Below, piece by piece: positions 17,628-26,378 of a stretch of DNA of 64,000 nucleotides. The number at the start of each line of letters is the position of its first letter. Position 1 is the first letter of the stretch. The stretch comes from an uncultured Succinivibrio sp. (GTDB taxonomy: Bacteria > Pseudomonadota > Gammaproteobacteria > Enterobacterales > Succinivibrionaceae), in assembly GCA_900770725.1 (NCBI GenBank), contig CAAGLL010000013.1:1-64000 (forward strand), given 5' to 3'. Below the pieces are notes generated by a model. It searched no databases. It worked only from the letters and a program-made list of their open reading frames with translations, and had not been told where the DNA came from. The translations under genes were made by a program, and so were the position numbers.

Positions 17628-18271
17628 ATGGAAAACCCTTTTTTCAAATTTTCATTTGTAGGTATCCGCAACGGTCTCCCGCAGCGGGCGGTCCGTGGTT
17701 TGCGCAAATAACGCATATTTCCCGTTCCGCAGTCTGGATTTTTGCGCACGAAGATGGAGTGTTCAAGTCATGTTTTAAGATCCGAAACCTTATGGTTGCA
17801 AAATCTTTATAATTTGATGTCTTATAATTTCTTTGAAAATAAAATAATTAACTCATAGTGATTAAACACTTGCAAGAAAAATGATCGGGAACGAAAAAAT
17901 AATTTTTTCAAATGGAAGAAATGTCTGAAAAAGCCATCATTTTTGCTGCAATGGTCATCATTATGCATGAATTAGGTCAATTGAATGCAGTTTGAGTCAA
18001 ATTTGCGCCAATCGCGCAAATGTCACGGTTTGGCTTTAATCCGCCTTTTGTCAATCGCTTGAGCGCCGATCCTGCCCTTTGGCGGTCACCAGCGTACAGG
18101 CATGGGGTGGTGGCGGCCTCTGCGGCACCCGATCGTTGCGATCGCGCCGCAGAGCGTTTGCCCTCGATTTTCCATGGCTTTTTCATGAAACCCAAGGCCT
18201 GGCGCGCTGCCTGAGTGGCACAATGGAGGCGATGGGTCATTAAGCGAAGAGGGGCAGGAGGCCTGCTGGAG
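17628..18271. other. AT-rich divergent regulatory region between porin 2 and the HEPN-like gene
   Basis: About 640 nt, much more AT-rich than the genes, notably 17790-17960. Contains the second porin leader box (17736-17748) and several TATAAT-like strings near 17810-17830. No reliable coding sequence or structured RNA family recognised. Confidence 0.5.
17736..17748 (-). promoter_or_regulatory. Conserved porin leader box, copy 2
   Basis: Minus strand TGCGCAAAAATCC, ending 109 nt upstream of the second porin start codon. Sequence around it is not conserved with copy 1, which makes the identical 13-mer at equal distance notable. Confidence 0.45.
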
Positions 18272-19018
18272 ATGCTGTTTCGCAAGAAGAACCGTTTCGA
18301 GGGGCTGCCCAGGCTCAAGCGCAGGGGCAAGGAGCCGCCCCCTTTCTATGCGCAGGCAGAGCAACTGTTTTTAAGCTCCGAATCGCTCCCTGATCCGCTT
18401 AGGCTGCGCGTGCACCGCAGCCTAAGCTGGCTCGTGGAGTCCGACAAGGTAGCCCAGGCGAGCCTTGACTGCCAGTTCATCACGCTGTGGATCGCATTCA
18501 ACGCCGCCTACGGCAGGGAGGTGGGGCCGTCGGAGGCATCCGGCGACCGGGCAGGGTACAAGGAGTTCATCGGCATAGTCTGCAGCCTGGACGAGGACGG
18601 GCTTATCGGAAATGCGCTCTTCACGACCTTCTCGCAGGCGGTGAGGGTGCTGCTCGAGGATCGCTTCTGCTACCAGCCGTACTGGAACGCGGTCAACGGG
18701 CGCGGCTCGATGGCCTCGGCCTCCGAGCGCTTCAAGGAGGATCGCCGCCGCGCCTACCAGGCGCTGCAGCAGGGCGACCACTCAAGGCTCCTGGCCATCG
18801 TGGTCGACCGGCTTTACACCATACGCAACCAGGTGCTGCACGGCGGGGCGACCTGCGGCAGTTCGGTCAACCGCAGCGTGGTCAAGACGGGGATCGGGAT
18901 CCTGAGATCGGTGGTTCCTTCGATCCTGGTGGTGATGATGAAGCACCCGGGCGACGGCTGGGGCGCCCCCTACTACCCTTACTCCAATGATCCAGGCGGG
19001 GACGGCTGGAAAGCCTGA
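18272..19018 (+). CDS. HEPN-like domain protein of unknown function
   Basis: 248 residues from the ATG at 18272, which has AGGAGG 10 nt upstream; an in-frame GTG at 18215 has no such site. An N-terminal basic segment is followed by an all-helical region containing FITLWIAFNAAYG (about 69-81) and, near the end, RNQVLHGG (185-192). This gives the Rx4H motif typical of HEPN RNases, in the form seen in Apea-like HEPN proteins. Family members are often RNase toxins or defence effectors. No adjacent MNT or other antitoxin gene is present. Function is inferred only from the motif. Confidence 0.5.
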   Translation: MLFRKKNRFEGLPRLKRRGKEPPPFYAQAEQLFLSSESLPDPLRLRVHRSLSWLVESDKVAQASLDCQFITLWIAFNAAYGREVGPSEASGDRAGYKEFIGIVCSLDEDGLIGNALFTTFSQAVRVLLEDRFCYQPYWNAVNGRGSMASASERFKEDRRRAYQALQQGDHSRLLAIVVDRLYTIRNQVLHGGATCGSSVNRSVVKTGIGILRSVVPSILVVMMKHPGDGWGAPYYPYSNDPGGDGWKA

Positions 19019-19080
19019 TCCAGCGCGCCTTGGAGATCGATCTCATCGAAAAGTGCAGGATCACCGCGCATCCTGCGCGG

Positions 19081-19100
19081 GCGATGGCGCCCGCCATCGC
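19081..19100. terminator. Inverted repeat between convergent genes
   Basis: gcgatggcg-cc-cgccatcgc is a perfect 9-bp inverted repeat with a 2-nt centre, midway between the HEPN-like gene (plus) and the next minus-strand gene. It has no U-tract, so the terminator call is tentative. Confidence 0.35.
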
Positions 19101-19198
19101 AGGTCCTGCGGCGCATTTGCGCGGTTTCCGGGAGCGCGGCGCCGCGCCTCCTTAGGGCAGAGGCGCCGCACCATGTGGCGAGAGGCATGCGCAGTCCC

Positions 19199-19774
19199 TC
19201 AGCTTAGGATCCCCTCGAACGAGCCTTCCTGAGCCTCAAGCGGCCTGCAGACGTAGGTGAACACCGGGAAGCCCGATGAAAAGCTCGCCTTGGCCCTGAC
19301 GCTGCAAAAGCACTCGCGCAGCGCCGGGGCGGCGCGGCGGGAGGCGGTGATGACCACGAGGATCCCGCCATCGCGCAGCGACCACCTGATCCCGGAGATC
19401 ACGCGGGAGTAGAGCTCGGCCGGCATCGACCAGAGGTCGGGCCTGCAGATCGCAAGATCCAGCGCGCCAACCCCGCTGCGCGAGAGCGCGTAGGGCAGCA
19501 GCTCGGCCTCGGAGCCATAAGTGCATGAGGGCATCGCCGCGATCATGCGGCTGCGCGCCATGTCATCGCTGTCGAACACGAAGAGCTGCCTGCAGCCTCC
19601 AAGCTTCCTCCCAAGGCTTGGGGCGAGGCAGGAGATGCGGCAGCCGATGATGGCCGCAGCCTCGGTCCCGCCTTGCTCCAATCCATCTATGACTGCCTGC
19701 GCCTCCCTTGCAAAAGCCGCGTCGGCGGCCTTGCGCGCAAGCCTCCTTGCTATACCCATCACGACTCCATCCAT
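19199..19774 (-). CDS. Unassigned protein, possible Rossmann/methyltransferase-like fold
   Basis: 191 residues. ATG 19774 has GGAGG 8 nt upstream; an ATG 15 nt earlier is possible. Alternating hydrophobic strands and helices (QLFVFDSDD at about 62-70, LDLAICRPDLW, IRWSLRDGGILVVITASR) resemble the order of a class I SAM-dependent methyltransferase, including a strand followed by a long helix and DGG turn. The glycine-rich SAM motif is not convincing (APSLGRKLGG). Divergent from rlmL about 150 nt away. I do not recognise a specific family. Confidence 0.5.
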   Translation of the reverse strand: MDGVVMGIARRLARKAADAAFAREAQAVIDGLEQGGTEAAAIIGCRISCLAPSLGRKLGGCRQLFVFDSDDMARSRMIAAMPSCTYGSEAELLPYALSRSGVGALDLAICRPDLWSMPAELYSRVISGIRWSLRDGGILVVITASRRAAPALRECFCSVRAKASFSSGFPVFTYVCRPLEAQEGSFEGILS

Positions 19775-19891
19775 GGCCGAGTCCTCCATTGCAGTTTTCC
19801 TGGGCTCAAGGGTACGGGGCAGGGGTTAAGCGCTCTTGCGGGCTTTGTTAAAAATCCCGCGCCATGCGGGGGGCGCTGGGCGGGAGCCTAC

Positions 19892-19897
19892 TATAAT
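19892..19897 (+). promoter_or_regulatory. Candidate -10 element for rlmL
   Basis: A perfect TATAAT 29 nt before the rlmL start codon. The -35 region is GC-rich and poor (a TTGTTA lies too far upstream). Confidence 0.5.
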
Positions 19898-19926
19898 GAC
19901 GGGGCACCATTTCTCAGGAGTTCCAC

Positions 19927-22842
19927 ATGAGCCTTACGTCATTCTTCGCAACCTGCCCCAAGGGCATCGAGACACTGCTGTTCCGCGAGATCACGGATCT
20001 CGGCTTGAGCGAGGTCCGCGAGACCATCGCCGGCGTATCCTTCCGCGGCAGCTTCGACGATGCGCTCATGGTGTGCCTGTGGAGCAGGTTCGCCTCGCGC
20101 GTGCTCATGGAACTTTCCTCGTTCGAGGCGCCGACCGACACCGAGCTCTACATGGGGGCCACCGGGATCGCCTGGGAGATGTACTTCACCCCGGAGGAGA
20201 CCATCGCCGTGGACTTCAGCGGCGAGAACGAGGCCATACGCAACACCCAGTACGGGGCGCAGAAAGTCAAGGACGCCATCTGCGACCGCTTCCACCAGGT
20301 GCTGGGCTCGCGCCCGGACGTGGACAAGGAGAATCCTGACGTCAGGATCTACTGCCACCTCGAGCGCCGCGGCACCGCCTCGGTCTCCATCGACCTCTCG
20401 GGCAGGCCGCTGCTGCGCCGCGGGATCTCGCGCCAGACCGGCGCGGCCCCGCTCAAGGAGAACCTGGCCGCGGCCATGCTCGCGCGCGCCGCCTACGACG
20501 GTGGCTGCGTCTACGATCCGATGTGCGGCTCGGGCACGCTCTTAATCGAGGCTGCGGCCATGGCGACCAACACCGCGCCGGGCCTGCGCCGCCGCGACTA
20601 CGGCTTCTTCAAGCTAAAGCAGTTTGACGGCGAGAAGTGGCACTCCCTCCAGCAGGAGGCGCTTGAGCGCTCAAAGCAGGGCCTTGAGAAGGCCAAGCAG
20701 GACGGCGTGCGGATCGTGGGCTCCGACATGGATCCTGAAATGGTCGAGGATGCCAGGGGCAACGCGCAGAGGGCGGGCTTTGAAGGCCTCATCGAGGTCT
20801 TGCAAGGCAGCGTCGAGCAGATGAAGAACCCGTTCGGTCCGGGCGTGCCGGCCCTGGTCATCACCAACCCGCCGTACGGCAAGCGCCTTGGCAACGAGAA
20901 CGACCTCATATCCCTCTACATAAGCCTGGGCGACGGGCTCAAGCGCGAGTTCGGCGGCTGCCGCGCCGCGGTCATCTCCTCCTCGCAGGATCTGCTCTCG
21001 TGCATGAAGCTGCACGCCGAGAAGGTCTACAAGCTCTTCAACGGCGAGATCCCCTGCCAGCTGCGCGTCTACAGCCTGCTCGCCGGCCGCAGCCAGGAGG
21101 AGGGCGGGGAGCCCATGGACAAGGCCTCGGACTTCAAAAACCGCCTTGCCAAGAACTTCGCGCACTTGAAGAAGTGGGCCGAGCGCGAGGGCACCGACGC
21201 CTACCGCCTCTATGACGCCGACGTGCCGGAGTTCCAGGCCGCGGTCGACTACTACGCAGGTCGCGTGATGATCCAGGCCTATCTGCAGAAGGACGCCAGC
21301 CCCAAGATCCAGCGCGCCCGCGAGCTTGACATGATCGCCGGGGCCATCGCGGCCACCGGCGCAAAGGGCAGGGACGTGGTCTTGAAGAGCCGCGAGATCC
21401 AGCGCGGCTCGTCGCAGTACGAGAAGGCCAAGACGCAGACGGGCGAGTTCTTCGAGGTGCACGAGGGGGCGATGCGCTTTTGGGTCAACATCCGCGACTA
21501 CCTCGACACCGGGCTGTTCCTTGACGCCAGGCTCATCAGGAAGATCCTCAACGAGAAGGCGCAGGGCAAGCGCTTCCTGAATCTCTTTAGCTACACCGCC
21601 ACGGCCTCGGTGGCCGCAGCTTTGGGCGGGGCCGCCTCCACCACGAGCGTAGACATGAGCAAGACCTACCTCGAGTGGGGCAGGCGCAACCTCGATCTCA
21701 ACGGCTGCGCCAAGGAGCAGAACCGCCTCGTCCAGGCCGACGTGCTCTCATGGCTTTCCCAGAGCCACGACGGCGAGAAATTCGACCTCATCTACGTCGA
21801 TCCGCCCACGTTCTCCAATTCAAAGCGCATGCGCCAGAACTTCGACGTCAGGCGCGACCACGCAAGGCTCCTTGGCAATGTCACCAACCTGCTCGAGGAC
21901 GGCGGCACCGTGATCTTCTGCACCAACAGCCGCGGCTTCAAGCCCGACGCCGAGGCGCTCGGCGCCTTCGGCTACGAGGTCACGGACATCTCGGCCAAGA
22001 CATTGCCTGAGGACTTCAAGCGCGACGCCAAGATCCACAGCTGCTTTGAGCTCGCCTACTCGGAGGAAAAGCGCACCGCCACGCCCGAGCCATTCGAGGC
22101 CGGCCCTGCGCCCAGGTGGCAGAAGGAGATCGGCGGGCAGCGCGAGGGCGGCGAGGATCGCCCCTGCGGCCGCGCTGGCCGCTCCTACGGCGAGCGCCGC
22201 GAAGGCGGCTTTGGCGATCGCAGCAGGCGCTACGATGACCGCCGTGGAGGCGGCTATGGCGACCGCGGCAGGCGCTATGACGACCGCCGCGAGGGCGGAT
22301 ATGGCTCCCGCTCCGATCGCTTTTACGGCAGCAGGCGCGACGACCGCTTCGGCGGCAGTGACCGCGCCTACGCTGAGCGCGATGAGCGCAGCTCCTATGA
22401 CGGCAACGTGTGGAACCGCGGCGAGCTTGAGAACGAGGCTGCGGCCGAGGAAGGCAAGCTGCACCTGAAGAAGGACTCCGGGCGCAGGTTCGGCTATGGC
22501 GATAAACGCTACGGCAGGCGCGATGACCGCTTTGGCGATCGCAGGCATGATGATCGCCGCGAGGGCGGCTATGGCGGGCGCTCCGGGCGCTTTGGCGATC
22601 GCAGGCGCGATGACCGCCGCGAGGGCGGCTACGGAGAACGCTCCGAACGCTTCGGCGACCGCAGGCGCGATGAGCGCCGCGATGGCGGCTTTGGCGGAAG
22701 GCCGGAGCGCTATGGCGACCGCGACCGCCGCTACGGCGATCGCGACGGCAGGTACGGCGATCGCAGTGACTCAAGGCGCGATGATCAAGAGCGCAAGCCC
22801 ACCGGCCGCGTGTTCGGGCCTGACGGGGTGAAAGACCTGTGA
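19927..22842 (+). CDS. rlmL: 23S rRNA (guanine-N2/N7) methyltransferase RlmKL with a long repetitive Arg/Gly/Asp tail
   Basis: 971 residues. THUMP domain (about 45-160), then an RlmL methyltransferase (DPMCGSGTLLIEAA, NPPYGKRLG) that makes m2G2445 in E. coli 23S rRNA, then an RlmK-type domain (NLFSYTATASVAA, YVDPPTFSNSKR) that makes m7G2069. E. coli RlmL is about 702 residues. Here an extra 255 or so residues (from about 717) are low-complexity, rich in GDR, RR, DDR and GGYG, with a roughly 20-residue repeat clearest at 22529-22708. This resembles RGG-type RNA-binding tails of DEAD-box helicases. CAGGAG precedes the start. Overlaps uup by 4 nt, the same gene order as E. coli. Confidence 0.95.
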   Translation: MSLTSFFATCPKGIETLLFREITDLGLSEVRETIAGVSFRGSFDDALMVCLWSRFASRVLMELSSFEAPTDTELYMGATGIAWEMYFTPEETIAVDFSGENEAIRNTQYGAQKVKDAICDRFHQVLGSRPDVDKENPDVRIYCHLERRGTASVSIDLSGRPLLRRGISRQTGAAPLKENLAAAMLARAAYDGGCVYDPMCGSGTLLIEAAAMATNTAPGLRRRDYGFFKLKQFDGEKWHSLQQEALERSKQGLEKAKQDGVRIVGSDMDPEMVEDARGNAQRAGFEGLIEVLQGSVEQMKNPFGPGVPALVITNPPYGKRLGNENDLISLYISLGDGLKREFGGCRAAVISSSQDLLSCMKLHAEKVYKLFNGEIPCQLRVYSLLAGRSQEEGGEPMDKASDFKNRLAKNFAHLKKWAEREGTDAYRLYDADVPEFQAAVDYYAGRVMIQAYLQKDASPKIQRARELDMIAGAIAATGAKGRDVVLKSREIQRGSSQYEKAKTQTGEFFEVHEGAMRFWVNIRDYLDTGLFLDARLIRKILNEKAQGKRFLNLFSYTATASVAAALGGAASTTSVDMSKTYLEWGRRNLDLNGCAKEQNRLVQADVLSWLSQSHDGEKFDLIYVDPPTFSNSKRMRQNFDVRRDHARLLGNVTNLLEDGGTVIFCTNSRGFKPDAEALGAFGYEVTDISAKTLPEDFKRDAKIHSCFELAYSEEKRTATPEPFEAGPAPRWQKEIGGQREGGEDRPCGRAGRSYGERREGGFGDRSRRYDDRRGGGYGDRGRRYDDRREGGYGSRSDRFYGSRRDDRFGGSDRAYAERDERSSYDGNVWNRGELENEAAAEEGKLHLKKDSGRRFGYGDKRYGRRDDRFGDRRHDDRREGGYGGRSGRFGDRRRDDRREGGYGERSERFGDRRRDERRDGGFGGRPERYGDRDRRYGDRDGRYGDRSDSRRDDQERKPTGRVFGPDGVKDL
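22529..22708 (+). repeat. Tandem 60-bp coding repeats in the rlmL tail
   Basis: About three imperfect 60-nt units, each encoding a version of FGDRRxDDRREGGYGxRSxR. Shorter degenerate units extend upstream (about 22190-22330) and downstream to about 22790. Confidence 0.75.
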
Positions 22843-24719
22843 GCCTCATCACCATCATGGACGCCTCGCTTGCCTACGGGGCGGATCAGCTTCTCTCGCA
22901 CGCCGACCTCTCGGTCGACGAGCATGAGCGCATCTGCCTCGTGGGCAGGAACGGCGCTGGCAAGTCAACGCTCCTCAAGGTCATCGCGGGCGAGCGCGAG
23001 CTCGACGAGGGCAGGATGGTCCAGTCAGGCTCATTGCGCATCACCAGGCTCGAGCAGGATCCCCCGGAGTATGCCGAGGGCACGGCCTACACGCTGGCCG
23101 CCTCGAAGATCCCGGTGGTGGGCGCGGCGCTTGCCAAGTTCGCCACCGAGGAGGATCCCGACGCCCAGGCCAGGCTCGCGTCGTTCATCGAGCAGAATGA
23201 CGGCTGGAAGCAGGACGGGGAGATCCGCAGGATCCTAAGCAACATCGGCATCGAGCCTGACATGCCGCTTGCCACGCTCTCAGGCGGGTGGAGGCGCAAG
23301 GCCGCCCTGGCCTCGGCGCTGGTGACCGATCCCGACGTGCTGCTCCTGGACGAGCCCACCAACCACCTGGACATCGAGACCATCGACTGGGTCGAGGGCT
23401 TCGTCAACTTGTTCCGCGGCACCGTGATCTTCATAACGCACGACCGCCAGTTCGCCGACGACTGCGCCACGCGCATCGTAGAGCTCGACCGCGGCAAGCT
23501 CTACTCCTACCCGGGCTCCTTCAACAAGTACCTCGAGCTCCGCGAGGAGCGCTTCCGCATGGAGGATCTCAAGAACCGCGAGTTCGACCGCGTGCTCTCC
23601 GAGGAGGAGGCGTGGATCCGCCGCGGCGTCAAGGCACGCCTTGCGCGCAACGAGGGCCGCGTGCGCGACCTCGAGGCGATGAGGCTCCAGCGCGCCCAGA
23701 GGCGCGACCGCACCGGCAAGGTGATCATGCAGGTCAACGAGGCCGACCGCACCGGCAACATCGTCTTCGATCTGCGCGACGTCAGCGTCTCATTCGATGG
23801 CCGCACCATCATCAAGCCCTTCTCGGCAACCGTGATGCGCCACGACCGCATCGGCATAGTCGGACCCAACGGCGCCGGCAAGACCACGCTCATCCGCTGC
23901 ATCCTAGGCGAGCTCAAGCCCACCCATGGCTACATCCGCACCGGCATGAACGTGCAGCCAATCTACTTCGACCAGTACCACGAGCAGCTCAATCCGCAGA
24001 AGACCGTCGCCGAGAACGTCGCCGACGGCCACACCGAGGTGATCATCAACGGCAAGAGCAAGCACGTGATCTCCTACCTCTCCAACTTCCTGTTCACCGG
24101 AAGGCGCGCCCGCTCGCCGGTCTCCGTGCTCTCAGGCGGCGAGAAGAACCGCCTGCTCCTGGCGCGGCTCTTTGCCAGGCCCTCGAACGTGCTGGTGATG
24201 GACGAGCCCACGAACGATCTCGATCTCGAGACGCTCGACCTGCTTGAGGATCTCGTCTCCTCGTACCCGGGAACCGTGGTGGTCATCAGCCACGATCGCC
24301 GTTTCATCGACCATGTCGCCACCGAGACCTGGGTCTTCGACGGGCTGGGCGGCATCGAGGACGTCGTGGGCGGCTGGCGCGACGTGCTCGCCTACTACGA
24401 GCGCGTCAAGAAGCCCGCCTCCCCCGAGCAGAAGTCCGCCCGCGCCGCCGCCGAGAAGGAGCGTCCGCCCAAGCGCGAGAAGCGCAAGGGCCTTACTTTC
24501 ACAGAGGAGCATGAGCTAGGCGAGATCCCCGCCAAGGTCGAGAAGATGGAGGCGGATCTCGCCGCGCTTGACGCCGAGCTTGCCGATCCGTCGCTATACG
24601 CCGACGGCGGGGCCAAGGCCGCAGATCTCGTGAAGAAGCGCGAGGAGGCCCAGAAGGCCCTGGACGCGGCCTACGCGAGGTGGGAGGCGCTTGAGGAGAA
24701 GGCCGGGGAGGGCAAATGA
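22839..24719 (+). CDS. uup: ABC-F family ATPase Uup
   Basis: 626 residues, two ABC domains in one chain without membrane segments. Domain 1: Walker A GRNGAGKST, signature LSGGWRRK, Walker B LLLDEPTNH. Domain 2: GPNGAGKTT, LSGGEKNR, LVMDEPTND. The arm/linker region lies between them, and a charged coiled-coil C-terminal domain spans about 540-626, as in Uup, which binds DNA and ribosomes in E. coli and prevents precise transposon excision. GTG start overlapping the rlmL stop (GTGA), with the start of the next gene overlapping its own stop (ATGA). Confidence 0.93.
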   Translation: MSLITIMDASLAYGADQLLSHADLSVDEHERICLVGRNGAGKSTLLKVIAGERELDEGRMVQSGSLRITRLEQDPPEYAEGTAYTLAASKIPVVGAALAKFATEEDPDAQARLASFIEQNDGWKQDGEIRRILSNIGIEPDMPLATLSGGWRRKAALASALVTDPDVLLLDEPTNHLDIETIDWVEGFVNLFRGTVIFITHDRQFADDCATRIVELDRGKLYSYPGSFNKYLELREERFRMEDLKNREFDRVLSEEEAWIRRGVKARLARNEGRVRDLEAMRLQRAQRRDRTGKVIMQVNEADRTGNIVFDLRDVSVSFDGRTIIKPFSATVMRHDRIGIVGPNGAGKTTLIRCILGELKPTHGYIRTGMNVQPIYFDQYHEQLNPQKTVAENVADGHTEVIINGKSKHVISYLSNFLFTGRRARSPVSVLSGGEKNRLLLARLFARPSNVLVMDEPTNDLDLETLDLLEDLVSSYPGTVVVISHDRRFIDHVATETWVFDGLGGIEDVVGGWRDVLAYYERVKKPASPEQKSARAAAEKERPPKREKRKGLTFTEEHELGEIPAKVEKMEADLAALDAELADPSLYADGGAKAADLVKKREEAQKALDAAYARWEALEEKAGEGK

Positions 24720-25594
24720 CCGTCTACATATCGCCGATCGATCTGCATTCGCACTCCAAGGCCTCCGACGGGTCGCTGAGCCCCGCCGAGCTCGTCGCGA
24801 GGGCCAGGGAGCGCGGGGTTACCATGCTCGCGCTCACCGACCACGACACGGTGGGCGGGGTGGAGCAGGCCGCCGAGGCCGCGTCAAAGCTCGGGGTCAC
24901 GCTCATCCCGGGCTGCGAGATCTCGACCACCTGGCTCAACCGCCAGATCCACGTCGTGGGGCTTTATTTGGACATCCGCAATGCAGGCCTTGAGGCCTTC
25001 CTGGCGGGGCAGAGGCAGCGCCGCATCGAGCGCGCCCAGGCCATCGGGCGCAAGCTCGAGCGCCAGGGCTTCCACGACGCCTACCAGCGCTGCCTTGAGC
25101 GCGCCGACGACGGCGCGAACATCACGCGCGGCAACTTTGCGCGCTTCATCTTCGAGGAGGGTAAGGCGCAGAGCATCGACGACGCCTTCAATGCCTACCT
25201 CAAGAAGGGCCGCTCGTGCTATGTCTCGACCCGCTGGGTGGACATACGGCAGGCGGTGGACGCCATCCATGGCGCGGGGGGAGTGGCGGTGCTCGCCCAC
25301 CCCAGGCGCTACGATCTCACCAACACCAAGCTGCGCGAGCTCATCGCCTACTTCAAGGAGTGCGGCGGCGAGGCGATGGAAGTCGCCTCATGCCAGCAGC
25401 GCCCCTGCGACCGCGACTTCCTGGCCGAGCTCGCCTCCGACAACGGCCTGCTCGCCTCGCAGGGTTCGGACTTCCACCAGGCCTCGCCCTGGCGCGACCT
25501 GGGGCACAACTTAAAGCTGCCCGAGGGATTGAAGCCGGTGTGGGAGTGCCCGCAGGCGCGCAAGTTCCTTGCTGCGGCTCCAAAAGCCATGTGA
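24716..25594 (+). CDS. rnm: PHP-domain 5'-3' exoribonuclease (RNase AM / YciV family)
   Basis: 292 residues. PHP motifs are in place: DLHSHSKASDGSL (I), LALTDHDTVGG (II), IPGCEISTTW (III), LAHPRRY and SDFHQ near the C terminus, giving the His/Asp/Glu metal site. E. coli RNase AM trims the 5' ends of 5S, 16S and 23S rRNA and degrades short RNA. It overlaps uup by 4 nt and precedes yciO, which is next to rnm in E. coli too. The older names TrpH and YciV refer to the same family. Confidence 0.88.
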   Translation: MTVYISPIDLHSHSKASDGSLSPAELVARARERGVTMLALTDHDTVGGVEQAAEAASKLGVTLIPGCEISTTWLNRQIHVVGLYLDIRNAGLEAFLAGQRQRRIERAQAIGRKLERQGFHDAYQRCLERADDGANITRGNFARFIFEEGKAQSIDDAFNAYLKKGRSCYVSTRWVDIRQAVDAIHGAGGVAVLAHPRRYDLTNTKLRELIAYFKECGGEAMEVASCQQRPCDRDFLAELASDNGLLASQGSDFHQASPWRDLGHNLKLPEGLKPVWECPQARKFLAAAPKAM

Positions 25595-25656
25595 CACAAG
25601 CAAACCTATCCTATACTTGACGCATGGGAGGCTGGGCTGCAGGCCCGGCCATTTAA

Positions 25657-25686
25657 TTGCCAGCAGGCTTTGCGCCTTGCTGGCAA
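25657..25686 (+). promoter_or_regulatory. Stem-loop in the rnm-yciO intergenic leader
   Basis: ttgccagca (25657-25665) pairs perfectly with tgctggcaa (25678-25686), with a possible inner GGC/GCC pairing, 50 nt before the yciO start. No U-tract follows; it may be an RNA-processing or leader structure. Confidence 0.4.
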
Positions 25687-25735
25687 CTCAACCTTGAAAT
25701 ACAACACGACAGAAAGAACCATTCAGGTAAAGCAC

Positions 25736-26368
25736 ATGGAAGCCCAGTACATCACCGTCCATCCGGACAACCCGCAAAAGCGCTTCGTAACGCAGATCTG
25801 CGGGATCCTGGACAAGGGCGGCGTCGGGGTGATCCCCACCGATTCGGCCTACGCCCTCTGCTGCAAGCTTGAGCAGAAGGACGCGGTCGAGCGCATCGCC
25901 CGCATCAGGGAGATCAGCCGCAAGCACAACTTCACGCTGCTCACGCGCGACCTCTCCGAGCTGTCCACCTACGCCCGCGTGGACAACAGCGTCTTCCGCC
26001 TCATCAAGAACAACATCCCCGGCCCCTACACCTTCATCCTGCGCGCGACCAAGGAAGTGCCGCGCAGGCTCATGAACGAGAAGCGCCGCACCATCGGGCT
26101 GAGGGTGCCGGACAACGCCATCTGCGCAGCCGTGCTCGAGGAGCTTGGGGAGCCCTTGATGAGCTGCACGCTCATCATGCCGGGCGACGATGAGCCGCTG
26201 TCCGATCCGGTCGAGATCCACAACCGCCTCTCGAAGCTCGTGGACGTGATCATCGACGGCGGCGTGGTCGAGCCCAGGCCGACCACGGTGATCCGCTTTG
26301 ACAACGACGACGGGGATCCGGTCATAAGGCGCGTGGGCGCCGGCGATCCCTCCCCGTTTGAGCCGTGA
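25736..26368 (+). CDS. yciO: YciO, Sua5/YrdC/YciO-family protein
   Basis: 210 residues from ATG 25736 (CAGGTAA upstream). The sequence begins MEAQYITVHPDNPQKR, followed by IPTDSAYALCC, the N-terminal nucleotide-binding signature of the Sua5/YrdC superfamily, then the FTLLTRDLSELS and PGPYTFILRATKEVPRRL segments (KRxTIGLRVPD with the dsRNA-like fold residues). YrdC and Sua5 make threonylcarbamoyl-AMP for tRNA t6A. The YciO branch has a similar activity in vitro, but its role is less clear. Downstream of rnm as in E. coli. Confidence 0.88.
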   Translation: MEAQYITVHPDNPQKRFVTQICGILDKGGVGVIPTDSAYALCCKLEQKDAVERIARIREISRKHNFTLLTRDLSELSTYARVDNSVFRLIKNNIPGPYTFILRATKEVPRRLMNEKRRTIGLRVPDNAICAAVLEELGEPLMSCTLIMPGDDEPLSDPVEIHNRLSKLVDVIIDGGVVEPRPTTVIRFDNDDGDPVIRRVGAGDPSPFEP

Positions 26369-26378
26369 GGAGATGCTC

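Noticed and set aside
18215..18271. Upstream GTG start for the HEPN-like protein
   Set aside because: No Shine-Dalgarno sequence before 18215, while ATG 18272 has AGGAGG at good spacing.
22190..22790. Regularly spaced repeats that could suggest a CRISPR array
   Set aside because: Repeats are in frame with rlmL, imperfect and without unique spacers; they encode a protein tail.
22016..22858. 280-codon Arg/Ser/Cys-rich minus-strand frame
   Set aside because: Reverse-strand reading of the rlmL repeat tail; its repetitiveness comes from the 60-bp repeats.
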